Origin: an uncultured Spirochaetales bacterium
GTDB taxonomy: Bacteria; Spirochaetota; Spirochaetia; Sphaerochaetales; Sphaerochaetaceae
Reading direction: 5' to 3'
Assembly (NCBI GenBank): GCA_949293595.1
Contig: CASFDW010000001.1
Location: forward strand, 496,001 to 560,000
Length of the DNA: 64,000 nucleotides
Shown here: positions 41,792 through 50,424 of the stretch, piece by piece
How the letters are laid out: each line of letters opens with the position of its first letter
How positions within the stretch are numbered: the stretch's first letter is position 1
Translations under genes and position numbers: made by a program
Notes under the pieces: generated by a model
Told to the model about the DNA's origin: nothing
The model's database searches: none
What the model saw: only the letters and a program-made list of their open reading frames with translations

Positions 41792-42735
41792 AGGAACGCC
41801 TCCCTGAGTGTCTCCAGATTCTCCTCCATGAGGTCGACGTACGTCACCCCCTGGTCGAACTGCCGTTTCGTTATGTTGTGGCAGCTGTTGAACAGATATG
41901 GAGAAGCCCCGGTCTCCTCCGCAATCAGATCGCAGAGCATGGTATTGGACAGCTCCATGTGGAAAATGCTATCAACCCCGTCGGCCCTGATCCTGTCGAT
42001 CATGTATGCGACCGTCTTCGCGCTCGGTTCGCTCTCCTCCGCGCAGCCAGGGAATGCGGCAAGATACGGTATGCCGAACTCCGACACGAAATAAATCAGG
42101 GGGAAGCGGTCCGCCACTACCATGAGTGGATGGCTCGCCTGCTCGAACAGCGCTGAGAACCCGCTCCTGAGCTCCTCTATCCGGGCGATATAGTTTCCGC
42201 TCTGCACGCCGTAGGCTCCGGCGTTTCCGGGATCCAGTCCGGATATCGTCCCGCACAGGGCCTCAATTATTGCGATCTCGTTGGTGAGGGAGGTCCATAC
42301 ATGCTCGTCGTATACGGCACCATGATCATGCCCGTGGCTGTCGTCGTCCACGGACTCGACGGCTCCCACATCATCCTCGAGGAACACCACGGGGGAATTG
42401 GCAAGGAGGCTGAAAGTCGCAACCTTCCCGTCCAGATCGTCCAGAATCCCGTCGATCCAATGGTCGCTCTCACCTCCGCAGTACACGAAAAGATCGGACG
42501 AGAGGATTTTTACCATGTCCTCCGGACTCGGTTCATACCCGTGGCTCTCCGTCCCCGGAGGAAGGATCATGACCACCTCCGCCAAATCCCCCACCACGGC
42601 ACGTGCCGCGTCATAGGAGGGGAAGTCCAAGGCGGTTATGACAAGCCCCCCGTCCTGCCGGGTCTTTTTTTCCGAACAGGAAGAAAAGAGGACAAGGACA
42701 GACGACAGCAAAAGGAGAAAGCATCTTCCAATCAT
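41788..42735 (-). CDS. znuA: zinc-binding lipoprotein of the ABC importer
   Basis: 315 residues from the ATG at 42735, which overlaps the zur stop by ATGA. The signal peptide ends Leu-Phe-Ser-Ser-Cys (Cys20), a lipobox. The metal-binding protein fold of cluster A-I is recognised by PPGTESHGYEPSPEDMVKI, EHVWTSLTNEIAI and DRFPLIYFVSEFGIPY. A flexible acidic, His-rich loop (DDDSHGHDHGAVYDEH, about 138-153) is the feature that separates zinc binders from manganese binders. It would capture zinc outside the inner membrane and pass it to ZnuB. Confidence 0.9.
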   Translation of the reverse strand: MIGRCFLLLLSSVLVLFSSCSEKKTRQDGGLVITALDFPSYDAARAVVGDLAEVVMILPPGTESHGYEPSPEDMVKILSSDLFVYCGGESDHWIDGILDDLDGKVATFSLLANSPVVFLEDDVGAVESVDDDSHGHDHGAVYDEHVWTSLTNEIAIIEALCGTISGLDPGNAGAYGVQSGNYIARIEELRSGFSALFEQASHPLMVVADRFPLIYFVSEFGIPYLAAFPGCAEESEPSAKTVAYMIDRIRADGVDSIFHMELSNTMLCDLIAEETGASPYLFNSCHNITKRQFDQGVTYVDLMEENLETLREAFL

Positions 42736-43109
42736 GCCCTGCACTCCATGCATGTCCCGATAAGGACCGAGGAGAACACGTCCAGCTCGAACCCGGTATC
42801 GTTTCGCAGAAGATTCTTGAGCTTCCGGCTTTCCTCCTCATCAAGATGTATGCATCTGCCGCAGACGGAACATGTCATGTGCAGATGGGCGTGGCACTCC
42901 TCGGGCCTGTAGGCGTAGCATTTGCTTCCTCCGACCATCGCGCTCTCCAGAAGTCCCTCCTCCTCCAGTCTTCCGACAAGCCGGTACAGTGTGCTTCTCG
43001 CCAGTCCGCCCATGCCCATGCTTATTTCGCTCATCGCGACATAGCCGCCGTTGCGCCCCTTAAGGAAATCCAGAAGGGCCGTACGCTGCTGAGTGTTGTA
43101 GTTTTTCAT
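42732..43109 (-). CDS. zur: Fur-family repressor, probably Zur
   Basis: 125 residues, a short Fur-family protein. The winged helix has LARSTLYRLVGRLEEEGLLES (about 35-55). The C-terminal part keeps both structural zinc pairs, Cys-Ser-Val-Cys near 80 and Cys-Met-Glu-Cys at the end, with HAHLHMTC between. Its gene heads the znuACB operon, so Zur is the best reading. The promoter carries a perfect palindrome overlapping the -10 box. The ATG lies eight bases after that -10 box and there is no Shine-Dalgarno, which suggests a leaderless mRNA. Confidence 0.88.
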   Translation of the reverse strand: MKNYNTQQRTALLDFLKGRNGGYVAMSEISMGMGGLARSTLYRLVGRLEEEGLLESAMVGGSKCYAYRPEECHAHLHMTCSVCGRCIHLDEEESRKLKNLLRNDTGFELDVFSSVLIGTCMECRA

Positions 43110-43113
43110 AATT

Positions 43114-43146
43114 TGGGAATTATTCCCATTTTTTCCGATTGGTCAA
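43114..43146 (-). promoter_or_regulatory. zur-znu promoter with palindromic Zur-box candidate
   Basis: Minus strand TTGACC (43146-43141), a 17-base spacer and ATAATT (43123-43118). The 15-base perfect palindrome TGGGAAT-A-ATTCCCA (43128-43114) covers the -10 box, and the zur ATG starts at 43109. This is a textbook position for autorepression. Confidence 0.72.
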
Positions 43147-43166
43147 GACATTTTGCAAAAAAGCAT

Positions 43167-43201
43167 CAAAAAACCTCCGGAGGGACAGATCCCCCGGAGG
43201 T
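43167..43201 (-). terminator. intrinsic terminator of the FGGY kinase gene
   Basis: Minus strand ACCTCCGG ... CCGGAGGT with a 13-base loop, followed by TTTTTTG. It lies just past the stop at 43220. Confidence 0.8.
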
Positions 43202-43219
43202 GATGCCACAAAGAAGCGG

Positions 43220-44596
43220 TCAGTCCTCCTTCCTGCTGTACGTCGTGTAGCAGAAGGACGACCTCAGCACATCCCTGCGCCCGGAAATGTTCAGGCTGCC
43301 GGTGGCCGCCATGGCGATCACAAGATTGCCGATCGCGACCGCATCGGCCGGTCCCGCGACGACGGTCCTGCCCGTAAGCATCGCTATCAGGGAAGACAGG
43401 AACATGTCCCTGCTTCCTCCTCCTGTAATGTCTATCTCCTTGAAGGATGCACCGGACACAGCCTCCAGCCTTGCGATCTCGCAGGCATATGCACTGGCGA
43501 GCGAGTAATAGATCACCGCAGCTGTCTCCTCGAGGCTTCTGCACGGCCCGAGGGATTTTTCGGCCAGCATTTCGTCCACCGTGGCGCTTATCTTTCCACC
43601 CTGCAGCAGGCGCAGGTCGAATATGTCGATGATTCCGGGGAACTCGGTCTCCTTCCTGGCGAGATTCTCGATCTCGTCGTAGCTCGTCCCCTCCTTGAAC
43701 TCCTCCTTGAGCCTCTGGATGAGTATGAGCGCGGGTATCCGCTTGAAAAACACGTTACGGCCGGCGTATGTCGGACAATTGGAGAAGTTTCCGTCGCATC
43801 CGGCTCCCGAGACAAGCATATCGTCGCAGAGCATCGCGATGCGCGAGAAACCGCCCACGGACAGCATCAGGGCATCGTCAGTGCCCGGTGCTCCGTATAT
43901 GGCCGCGGAACCTTCGTAGGACGACGAGAGTATGACAGCCGGGGTGTATCCGATCTCACGGGCAACGGCATCGGAGACTATTCCAAGGACCCGTCCGGGT
44001 TCGGATATCTCCGAAAACAGCCGTACAGGGATGCCGAGCGAATCGATGAGCTGCAGATCCCATCCCCCGGTCTTGTAGTCGATGAGGGACGAGGTGTACG
44101 CGATGCTCTTTTCAGTCGCCTTGACACCTGTAAGAAGGTAATTGAGATAATCGGGGATGAACATGAGGCTTCCTGCCCTGTCGAGGATCTCCGGACTCTC
44201 CTCCGCAATCGAGACGAGCTGGTTCACTGTGTTCCATTTCTGGTTGTGCACGCCGGTCTTGAAATAGAGCTCGCGGGGATCGTACGGGATCGAAACCCTG
44301 TCGGAACGCGAATCAAGATAGCTTACGGCTGGCGCGACAACCTGGTCGCTGTCGTCGAGGAGGACGAAATCGGCACCCCAGCACTCAATGGAGACATAAT
44401 CGGCCTTTCCTGCCATTTTCAGGCCTTCTAGGATGTTGGAGAATATCCGGGGGATGTCCCAGCAAAGGAAGCCGTCCTGACGGATCATCGTGTTTTTGAA
44501 GCGATAAACGGTTTCACAGCATAACTTGCCGTCACGGAGCTCTCCCGCAAGCACCTTGCCGTTGGAGGCTCCCAAATCAACAGATAAGTATCTCAT
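43220..44596 (-). CDS. FGGY-family sugar kinase, rhamnulokinase-like
   Basis: 458 residues from the ATG at 44596, with GGTGG about ten bases upstream; further upstream readings are AT-rich leader. The N-terminal phosphate loop reads SVDLGASNGKVLAG, followed by ECWGADFVLLD, YLDSRS and the PDYLNYLLTG segment seen in rhamnulokinases. The second domain has GAGCDGNFSN and the ATP-binding ITGGGSRDMFLSSLIAMLTGRTVVAGPADAVAIGN. Phosphorylation of a ketose such as rhamnulose or fuculose is expected. It is monocistronic, next to but not part of the glycosaminoglycan operon. Confidence 0.82.
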   Translation of the reverse strand: MRYLSVDLGASNGKVLAGELRDGKLCCETVYRFKNTMIRQDGFLCWDIPRIFSNILEGLKMAGKADYVSIECWGADFVLLDDSDQVVAPAVSYLDSRSDRVSIPYDPRELYFKTGVHNQKWNTVNQLVSIAEESPEILDRAGSLMFIPDYLNYLLTGVKATEKSIAYTSSLIDYKTGGWDLQLIDSLGIPVRLFSEISEPGRVLGIVSDAVAREIGYTPAVILSSSYEGSAAIYGAPGTDDALMLSVGGFSRIAMLCDDMLVSGAGCDGNFSNCPTYAGRNVFFKRIPALILIQRLKEEFKEGTSYDEIENLARKETEFPGIIDIFDLRLLQGGKISATVDEMLAEKSLGPCRSLEETAAVIYYSLASAYACEIARLEAVSGASFKEIDITGGGSRDMFLSSLIAMLTGRTVVAGPADAVAIGNLVIAMAATGSLNISGRRDVLRSSFCYTTYSRKED

Positions 44597-44860
44597 ATAT
44601 TGATTGTCCACCCTAAACGGGCAAACATCAATAAAAATATTTTTTCCGGAGGACATCCGGCCGATGATGCGTAACCGGGCAGAACGGGCCGGCAACTTTC
44701 AGAAACCTGCCTCAAGCATGAAAATGCGCAATAAATGAAATCTTCCGCAATTCTTCATAAAAAACACACATCGGCGTGTTGATAATATAGGTGCAAACAG
44801 GATAGCAAGCTTATATTACCCCTCCTGAATCTTAATGCCCGAGAAGGCATGACACAGGGC
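44597..44860. other. intergenic region, possible small RNA on the plus strand
   Basis: AT-rich sequence upstream of the kinase gene, then a plus-strand series: GATAATAT at 44781-44788 as possible -10, a short hairpin ATGCC-N6-GGCAT (44835-44850), and the strong terminator at 44861-44900. No open frame of note is seen on the plus strand. The three elements together would make an RNA of about 100 bases. It matches no riboswitch or standard RNA I know, and the -35 is weak. Confidence 0.35.
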
Positions 44861-44900
44861 GGCCGCGATGCATGGGACCCAATCATCGCGGCCTTTTCTT
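44861..44900 (+). terminator. strong plus-strand intrinsic terminator with no plus-strand gene before it
   Basis: GGCCGCGATG (44861-44870) pairs perfectly with CATCGCGGCC (44884-44893), followed by TTTTCTTT. All annotated neighbours are on the minus strand, where the hairpin lacks a T-run. Confidence 0.6.
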
Positions 44901-46418
44901 TCACTTCTTCTCGTCGTAAAGCTTCTTGCCCCGGACAGCCTCCTTCATCGGAAGCCCCGTGTCGTAGTCCCATTGCCTTGGCTCGTACTCCTCGTTCTCC
45001 CTCTGCCTGGTGCATCCGGAATTGTTCCACTTAGGACAAAGATCCTTGCGCCATGGACGTGCGCACCACTGGTAACCTCTGAAGGGATCCCTCGTCTCGT
45101 CCATATGCTGGATGAGCGCGTCATGCAGGCTGTTCCGCACCGCCGCGTATCCTTCATCGTAGATCAGGTTGACAGTCTCGGACGGATCCGCCACCAGATC
45201 GTACAGCTCGTCGCTGTCCATCAGGTTCACGGAAAGCTTGTATCTCCCGTCGGTGACAGCCCTCATCATCTGCAGACCTCCGAAACCGTCATGGTCAACC
45301 TCGTACCTTGTGAATTCCGCAAAGACATGCTTGTTCACCGCCTTTTCGGGATTGGCGATCTGCTCCAGCATCGAGCGTCCCTCGAAAAGCTTCGGAACGG
45401 GAATGCCGAAATAATCAAGCACCGTAGGTGCGATGTCGATATGGGATGCCGGATGGCTGACAACACCCTTGCGTCCTCCACGCCCGTTGCGTATTATGAG
45501 CGGGATGTTCGAAATCTCCTTGTAGAACGCCGCGTTCTTGCCCTGCAGGCGGTGGGCGCCGAGCATGTCGCCATGGTCGGATGTGAAGACGACGACGGCA
45601 TCCGGGCAAAGCCTGTCCACGTCCTCGAGGAAACGTCCGATCTCATAATCCGCAAAGCTGTTGCATCCCAAAAACAGGGAGAGCATCGCCGAGCTCTTAT
45701 GAAGGTTGGCAGGATCCTCGTCGATCGCATCACCGGCCCAGAGGCGCTGCATCATCGGCTTTCCATCCAGGCTGTCATGATAGACAGGATCGTCTGCGAA
45801 GGCGAATCCGTCATACATGTGGTTGAACGGGGCCGGACAGACGCACGGTCCGTGCGGTTCGTCAAGACTGAGGGTGAAGAAGAAATCCTCGTCATGATAG
45901 CGTCCTATGAAATCCTTTGCACGGTCGGCACACCTGTGGGCATAGCACATGTCCTCGGTCCACGACGGATCGTATGCAGTCTCGGATTTCCTGGAGCGCA
46001 TCCTGTCCTCGTCGGACAGCTCCTCAAGATAGCGGTGCATGTCGTACCAGTACTCATCGTCCCATCCGTCGGGACATCTCCCCAATCCGAAATAGTCCCC
46101 TCCGTCCAAATGCCACTTGCCGACATATGCGGTCCTCACTCCGTTGTCCCTGAGCCTCTGGCCGATGGTCTTGACATTGTCTCCGAACGGCACGCAGTTT
46201 GTGAAAACCCCGTTCGAATGAGGAAACGTGCCGCTGAATATCGCGGACCGGGCGGGACCGCATACCGGCTGGCAGGTATATGCGTTCTCATACCTCAGGC
46301 CCTCGGACGCAAGGCGGTCGAGGCACGGCGTCTTCATCCTTGCATCACCGTAGCACCCGAGCATATCCTTCCTTGTCGTATCCGTCATGATCAGAATAAA
46401 CTGTTTTCTTTTCTCCAT
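44901..46418 (-). CDS. cytoplasmic sulfatase
   Basis: 505 residues from the ATG at 46418, which overlaps the previous stop (TGATG) with GGAGG upstream. The formylglycine motif is Cys53-Gly-Pro-Ala-Arg57, followed by SAIFSGTFPHSNGV. Metal and active-site elements are VGKWHLDGG near 120, EPHGP near 210 and FTSDHGDMLGAH near 300. There is no signal peptide. The N-terminal metal motif is MTDTT rather than Asp-Asp or Asp-Gln. The C terminus carries three extra cysteines. It would remove sulfate from an imported sugar after maturation by a sulfatase-maturating enzyme, which is not in the window. Last gene of the operon. Confidence 0.9.
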   Translation of the reverse strand: MEKRKQFILIMTDTTRKDMLGCYGDARMKTPCLDRLASEGLRYENAYTCQPVCGPARSAIFSGTFPHSNGVFTNCVPFGDNVKTIGQRLRDNGVRTAYVGKWHLDGGDYFGLGRCPDGWDDEYWYDMHRYLEELSDEDRMRSRKSETAYDPSWTEDMCYAHRCADRAKDFIGRYHDEDFFFTLSLDEPHGPCVCPAPFNHMYDGFAFADDPVYHDSLDGKPMMQRLWAGDAIDEDPANLHKSSAMLSLFLGCNSFADYEIGRFLEDVDRLCPDAVVVFTSDHGDMLGAHRLQGKNAAFYKEISNIPLIIRNGRGGRKGVVSHPASHIDIAPTVLDYFGIPVPKLFEGRSMLEQIANPEKAVNKHVFAEFTRYEVDHDGFGGLQMMRAVTDGRYKLSVNLMDSDELYDLVADPSETVNLIYDEGYAAVRNSLHDALIQHMDETRDPFRGYQWCARPWRKDLCPKWNNSGCTRQRENEEYEPRQWDYDTGLPMKEAVRGKKLYDEKK

Positions 46419-47827
46419 CACTGTTCCTCCGGATCCTCCGGCGCAGAAATGCCACAATGGCACTGGTAGCCGATCTTGTGGCTCCGCCATTTTGGCGAGG
46501 CCTTCCACTGCAGGGACAAAAACGGGTCGCCGGTTGTCTCGAGATGCTTTGCAAGCAAGGCCCGCATCTTCTCCAATTCGGCCGAATACCCATCCAGTCC
46601 GGCAAGGTTCCTCATCTCGTACGGATCCTCGGCAAGATCGTAGAGCTCCTCGCCATCACCTTCGAGATACCGCATGTATTTCCATCTGCCGCTCCTTATC
46701 ATGCGGCCGGGAGAGATCGTGTAGCCCCACTCCGTGAACCATTCGCTCTCAACATATTCCCTTTCGGGCAGGTCGCCTCCGGCAAGGACACGTGATATGT
46801 CCATTCCGTCCAGACCGTCAGGCATCGGGATGGAAGCATACGAGCAGAGAGTCGGGAACAAATCGAGCAGGGATGTCGGACCGGAGAGCCGGACGCCCTT
46901 CCTGCCTACCCCGCATCCCGAGAAGATCAGCGGCACGCGCACAACCTCCTCGTAAAGCGTGACCTGCTTCGTGACCGACTGGCGGCTGGTGATGTTGTCC
47001 CCATGGTCCGAAAAGAGCACAATGAGCGTATCATCCTTCGCCCCGCTCCTTTCGAGGGCGTCCAAAACCCTTCCGATGTGCGAGTCCGCCACTTTGAGAT
47101 AATACGAGTAGGCGGCAAGATAATGCCTGAAATTATCATCCGTCCAGCCGACTGTCTGGGACTGCCTGACATGCGAGCAGCACAGATACTGCACCGGAAC
47201 AGGTCTGTTGCAAATATCGTCAAAGCGATAGTTAGGAGGAAGCTCGGGAAGTTCCCCGTCGAATGGGACATCCTCGTGCACCCCGCGGTTCTTTCCTATC
47301 CAGCCGCAGATGTTGTGCGGATTTATCAGGTCGACAACCATCAAAAGGGGCTTGTCGAACCGGTAGGACGAGAGGAAGTCGACGCTTCTGTCTACCGTGT
47401 ACGCATCCGCGTAGGTGTCCATGTTGAACGGGAAGGCCGGATCCTCGTCAGGGATCTTCTTCTCCTTCTCCTCGTCGCACCAGAAACCGCGCAGGGCCCC
47501 TCCGTCATGCTTCTTACCGAAATGGACGGCATTGTAGCCGTTTTCGGAGAATACGGATCCGATGGTGGGAAAATCCTCCCCTATCTCCGTTATCTTCCAT
47601 TTGCGTCCGTTGGACCACACCCTGTTGCGATGCGAATACCTGCCCGTCCAAAAAGAGGCACGGGAGGGCTGACACAGGGGATAAGGGCAATAACATTCAT
47701 CGATGTCGATGCCTTCAGAAGCGAGCCTGCCAATGTTTGGAGCATGCGCAAACCCGCCATGGATGTCCAATGCCCGCCAGGCAAGCTGGTCGAGCACGAA
47801 CATGAGTATATTCCTTTTCTTCTCCAT
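46418..47827 (-). CDS. cytoplasmic sulfatase
   Basis: 469 residues from the ATG at 47827, six bases after the GH88 stop. The modified Cys lies in YPLCQPSRASFWTGRYSHRN (Cys52-Gln-Pro-Ser-Arg56). Other landmarks are LDQLAW near 12, FGKKHDGG near 105 and FSDHGDNITSRQ near 275. There is no signal peptide. The first metal motif is Asp-Gln, as in many iduronate or glucosamine sulfatases. It is a different subfamily from its two operon neighbours, so the three probably desulfate different positions. The specificity cannot be read from sequence. Confidence 0.9.
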   Translation of the reverse strand: MEKKRNILMFVLDQLAWRALDIHGGFAHAPNIGRLASEGIDIDECYCPYPLCQPSRASFWTGRYSHRNRVWSNGRKWKITEIGEDFPTIGSVFSENGYNAVHFGKKHDGGALRGFWCDEEKEKKIPDEDPAFPFNMDTYADAYTVDRSVDFLSSYRFDKPLLMVVDLINPHNICGWIGKNRGVHEDVPFDGELPELPPNYRFDDICNRPVPVQYLCCSHVRQSQTVGWTDDNFRHYLAAYSYYLKVADSHIGRVLDALERSGAKDDTLIVLFSDHGDNITSRQSVTKQVTLYEEVVRVPLIFSGCGVGRKGVRLSGPTSLLDLFPTLCSYASIPMPDGLDGMDISRVLAGGDLPEREYVESEWFTEWGYTISPGRMIRSGRWKYMRYLEGDGEELYDLAEDPYEMRNLAGLDGYSAELEKMRALLAKHLETTGDPFLSLQWKASPKWRSHKIGYQCHCGISAPEDPEEQ

Positions 47828-47832
47828 ATCAC

Positions 47833-48999
47833 TCACCAATAGGGATCCCAGTCCTTCGACAACCGGACAAGGGCTTCAAGGTAATAATAATCCCCCCATA
47901 TGTTGCATTCGTCAACACCACGGTTGTTGCAGGTGTTCCATTCGCTCTTTCTTGCGTATGTTCCATGAAGCAGCAGACCGTCGGACACATCGGGATTCTT
48001 AACCGCGCACCTTTCATAAAGCTGGCGGAAAAGCCTGCCTGCGGTCCTTTTCAGGTTTTCAGACTTCTCCTTGTCCATCCATCTTGAGGCCTCGAGCATT
48101 CCGCAGACAGTGATCGCAAGCGCCGACGAGTCTCGTGGTTCGTTGCTCGGATTCGTGAAATCGAAATCCCAATACGGTATGACGTCATCGGGAAGATGGG
48201 AAAGGAAATATCCGGTCACACGGTCGAACACATCGAGGGCCTCGTCGTTTTTCAGATACCTGTATGCCAGGGCGGAACCGTAGACCCCCCAGGACTGCCC
48301 GCGCGACCAAGCCGAACCATCCCTGTTCCCCTGCGCCGTGACGCCTTTCAGAGGTTTTCCCGTATCCATGTCGAAATAATATGTATGATAGGTGGAATCA
48401 TCGTCACGGAGCACATATTTCAGCGCGGTGTCCAGATGCTTTACCGCAACTTCCTCATACCGTTTGTCCCCGGTCTCCCCGGTGGCCCAGAACAGCAGTG
48501 GAAGGTTCAGCAGACAGTCGATGATGAGGCGGTAGTTGTCCTTTGCGCCGAGAGGCCCCCAGGCCTGGATGAATCCTCCCTTCTCCTGGAAACGGGATAC
48601 AAGATTGTCGGCCGCCAGTATGGCAGCCTTGCGCCCGACCTCGTTCTTCGTGAGCTTGTATGCGGCCACGCACGAAGGGGAATAAAGGAAACCCATGTCA
48701 TGATGTTCGACATCTATCCTGTTCACAATCCTCGAATAGAACGACTCCACCTGCCATTCGGCGGCCTTTCTGAAGGATTCGTTTCCGAAAAGCTCGTAAC
48801 AGAGCCAGAGCTGGCCGGTCCAGAAACCGGTCGTCCACTCGACATTACCGCTCTTGGGATAGAATCCGTTCTCAGAATGCGAATATTTGAATGAACGGGT
48901 GAATTCGGGCAGGCATCTCGAAGTTGAATCGAGCACACATGCCTTGGCTGCCGAAATCGTGGCATTGTCCAGGTCCGCAAGTTTTTCAAAATCCAGCAT
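47833..48999 (-). CDS. GH88 unsaturated glucuronyl hydrolase
   Basis: 388 residues, full length for glycoside hydrolase family 88. It hydrolyses the unsaturated uronic acid left at the non-reducing end of oligosaccharides by polysaccharide lyases. The alpha/alpha-barrel core has EWTTGFWTGQLWLCYE near 54-69, the two family Asp residues in HHDMGF (Asp101) and IIDCLLNL (Asp161), and SAWSRGQSWGVYG near 240. There is no signal peptide. GGAGG precedes the ATG. The gene lies between sulfatases in the operon. With the heparinase-like lyase at 56197-58134 it makes a complete lyase-plus-hydrolase pathway. Confidence 0.92.
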   Translation of the reverse strand: MLDFEKLADLDNATISAAKACVLDSTSRCLPEFTRSFKYSHSENGFYPKSGNVEWTTGFWTGQLWLCYELFGNESFRKAAEWQVESFYSRIVNRIDVEHHDMGFLYSPSCVAAYKLTKNEVGRKAAILAADNLVSRFQEKGGFIQAWGPLGAKDNYRLIIDCLLNLPLLFWATGETGDKRYEEVAVKHLDTALKYVLRDDDSTYHTYYFDMDTGKPLKGVTAQGNRDGSAWSRGQSWGVYGSALAYRYLKNDEALDVFDRVTGYFLSHLPDDVIPYWDFDFTNPSNEPRDSSALAITVCGMLEASRWMDKEKSENLKRTAGRLFRQLYERCAVKNPDVSDGLLLHGTYARKSEWNTCNNRGVDECNIWGDYYYLEALVRLSKDWDPYW

Positions 49000-49009
49000 A
49001 TCACCTCCA

Positions 49010-50383
49010 CTACAGTAAGAACGGATCCTTGTTCTCCGCCAGATGTTTTCTCAGAAGTCCGTCGTATTTCACGCAGCGTCCGTCATCTTTCTCCAGGATT
49101 TCAGGAGACATCTGGTATGGATCTGCGATGTTGTCATAAAGATATCTCTTCTGCGCCACTCCGGGCTCCGTGCCGTTGTCGACGACATAGGTGTATCTTT
49201 CATCGCGCACACCCCTCCAGCCGAACGCCCTGTTGTTGAGACCGAGGCGCTCGTATTTTTCCACAAGATCGGGCATGCCGGGTATCATGCACAGGAAACA
49301 GTCGCTGCGGACTTTTTCAGAAGTCTTTCCGAGCAGCACGCCGGCATGGCTCAGGCCCTCCACGCTGGAAGGTATGCCGACCCCCAGTAGGTCAAGTATC
49401 GTCGGCATGTGGTCGGCGCTCACCAGCAGGGTGTCGCTCCTTCCCGGCTTGAGCCCGCAGCCATGCATCATGAGCGGGATGCGCACCGACTCCTCGTACC
49501 AGATGTTCTTGCCATAGAGACCGTGGGAACCCATGCAGTCGCCATGATCCGCGGAAAGGATCACGAGCGTATCTTCGTAAAGCCCGTTCTCCTTGAGATA
49601 GGAGATAATGCGCCCGAACTGTTCGTCCAAGCCGCTCACGGCGGCAAAGTACTGCCTCCATTTGAGACGGAACGCAGGGTCCGATGCCATTTCTTCGGGA
49701 ACATTCGGTCTGAACTCCTGGCACCCCTCCGGATACATGGCAAGATACTTTTCAGGTACCAGGTCGTAAGGCGGATGCGGGGGGTTCCATGAAAGGAACG
49801 CACAGAACGGCGCATCGCCCCTGTTCTCATCAAGATGCGACAAAAGAACGTCCGTCTCGTGCTCCGGCGACCATTTTCCAGGCTTGATCTGCTTTTCGCT
49901 GTCCTCCCAGTAATGGGGATCCAGATGGTCGTCCATCGCGCCGTAGGAGTGCCAGAAGCTGAAATGATGCCTTCTCTCACCCTCAGGAGTGTATGCATCC
50001 CAATTCCTGGCCCCGGAGGCGGGAGTCTTGGTGAAGTTCAGCTCGCTCGCGTCAAGATGCCATTTCCCCACGTAGGATGTATCGTATCCGTTCTCATACA
50101 GCACGTCGCTTATAAGTTTCTCCTGTGGAAAGAGCATCAGGACATCCTTGAGCCCGATCTTGCAGTTCGTCCACATGTTGCAGTTCAGCGGATGCTTTCC
50201 TGTGAGCAGGGACGCCCTGTGGGGGGAGCACAGAGGATATGTGCTTATCGCATTGTCGCAGACAAGGCTCTCGGATGCGAAGGCATCCATGTTGGGGGTC
50301 TTGACCGGATCTTCATGGGAACAGCCGACGGCATGGTATCTCCACTGGTCGGCAAATATGTACAAAAGGTTTTTTCTTTTCAT
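49010..50383 (-). CDS. cytoplasmic sulfatase
   Basis: 457 residues. The formylglycine motif is YPLCSPHRASLLTGKHP (Cys52-Ser-Pro-His-Arg56). IFADQWRYHAVG near 9-20 gives the first metal ligands, VGKWHLDA near 105 and SADHGDCMGSHG near 277 the others. It resembles the arylsulfatase/choline-sulfatase group in layout. There is no signal peptide. It is the first enzyme gene after the binding-protein gene, with a terminator-like hairpin in between (50394-50419) that should lower its expression. Confidence 0.9.
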   Translation of the reverse strand: MKRKNLLYIFADQWRYHAVGCSHEDPVKTPNMDAFASESLVCDNAISTYPLCSPHRASLLTGKHPLNCNMWTNCKIGLKDVLMLFPQEKLISDVLYENGYDTSYVGKWHLDASELNFTKTPASGARNWDAYTPEGERRHHFSFWHSYGAMDDHLDPHYWEDSEKQIKPGKWSPEHETDVLLSHLDENRGDAPFCAFLSWNPPHPPYDLVPEKYLAMYPEGCQEFRPNVPEEMASDPAFRLKWRQYFAAVSGLDEQFGRIISYLKENGLYEDTLVILSADHGDCMGSHGLYGKNIWYEESVRIPLMMHGCGLKPGRSDTLLVSADHMPTILDLLGVGIPSSVEGLSHAGVLLGKTSEKVRSDCFLCMIPGMPDLVEKYERLGLNNRAFGWRGVRDERYTYVVDNGTEPGVAQKRYLYDNIADPYQMSPEILEKDDGRCVKYDGLLRKHLAENKDPFLL

Positions 50384-50393
50384 ATGACGCCTT

Positions 50394-50419
50394 TAAAAAA
50401 GGGGGCCCGAAGCCCCCTG
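50394..50419 (-). terminator. hairpin between binding-protein and sulfatase genes
   Basis: Minus strand GGGGGC-TTCG-GGCCCCC followed by TTTTTT: a GC-rich stem with a stable TTCG loop. It lies inside an otherwise continuous operon, so it probably acts as a partial terminator giving far more binding protein than enzymes. Confidence 0.8.
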
Positions 50420-50424
50420 TGTGA

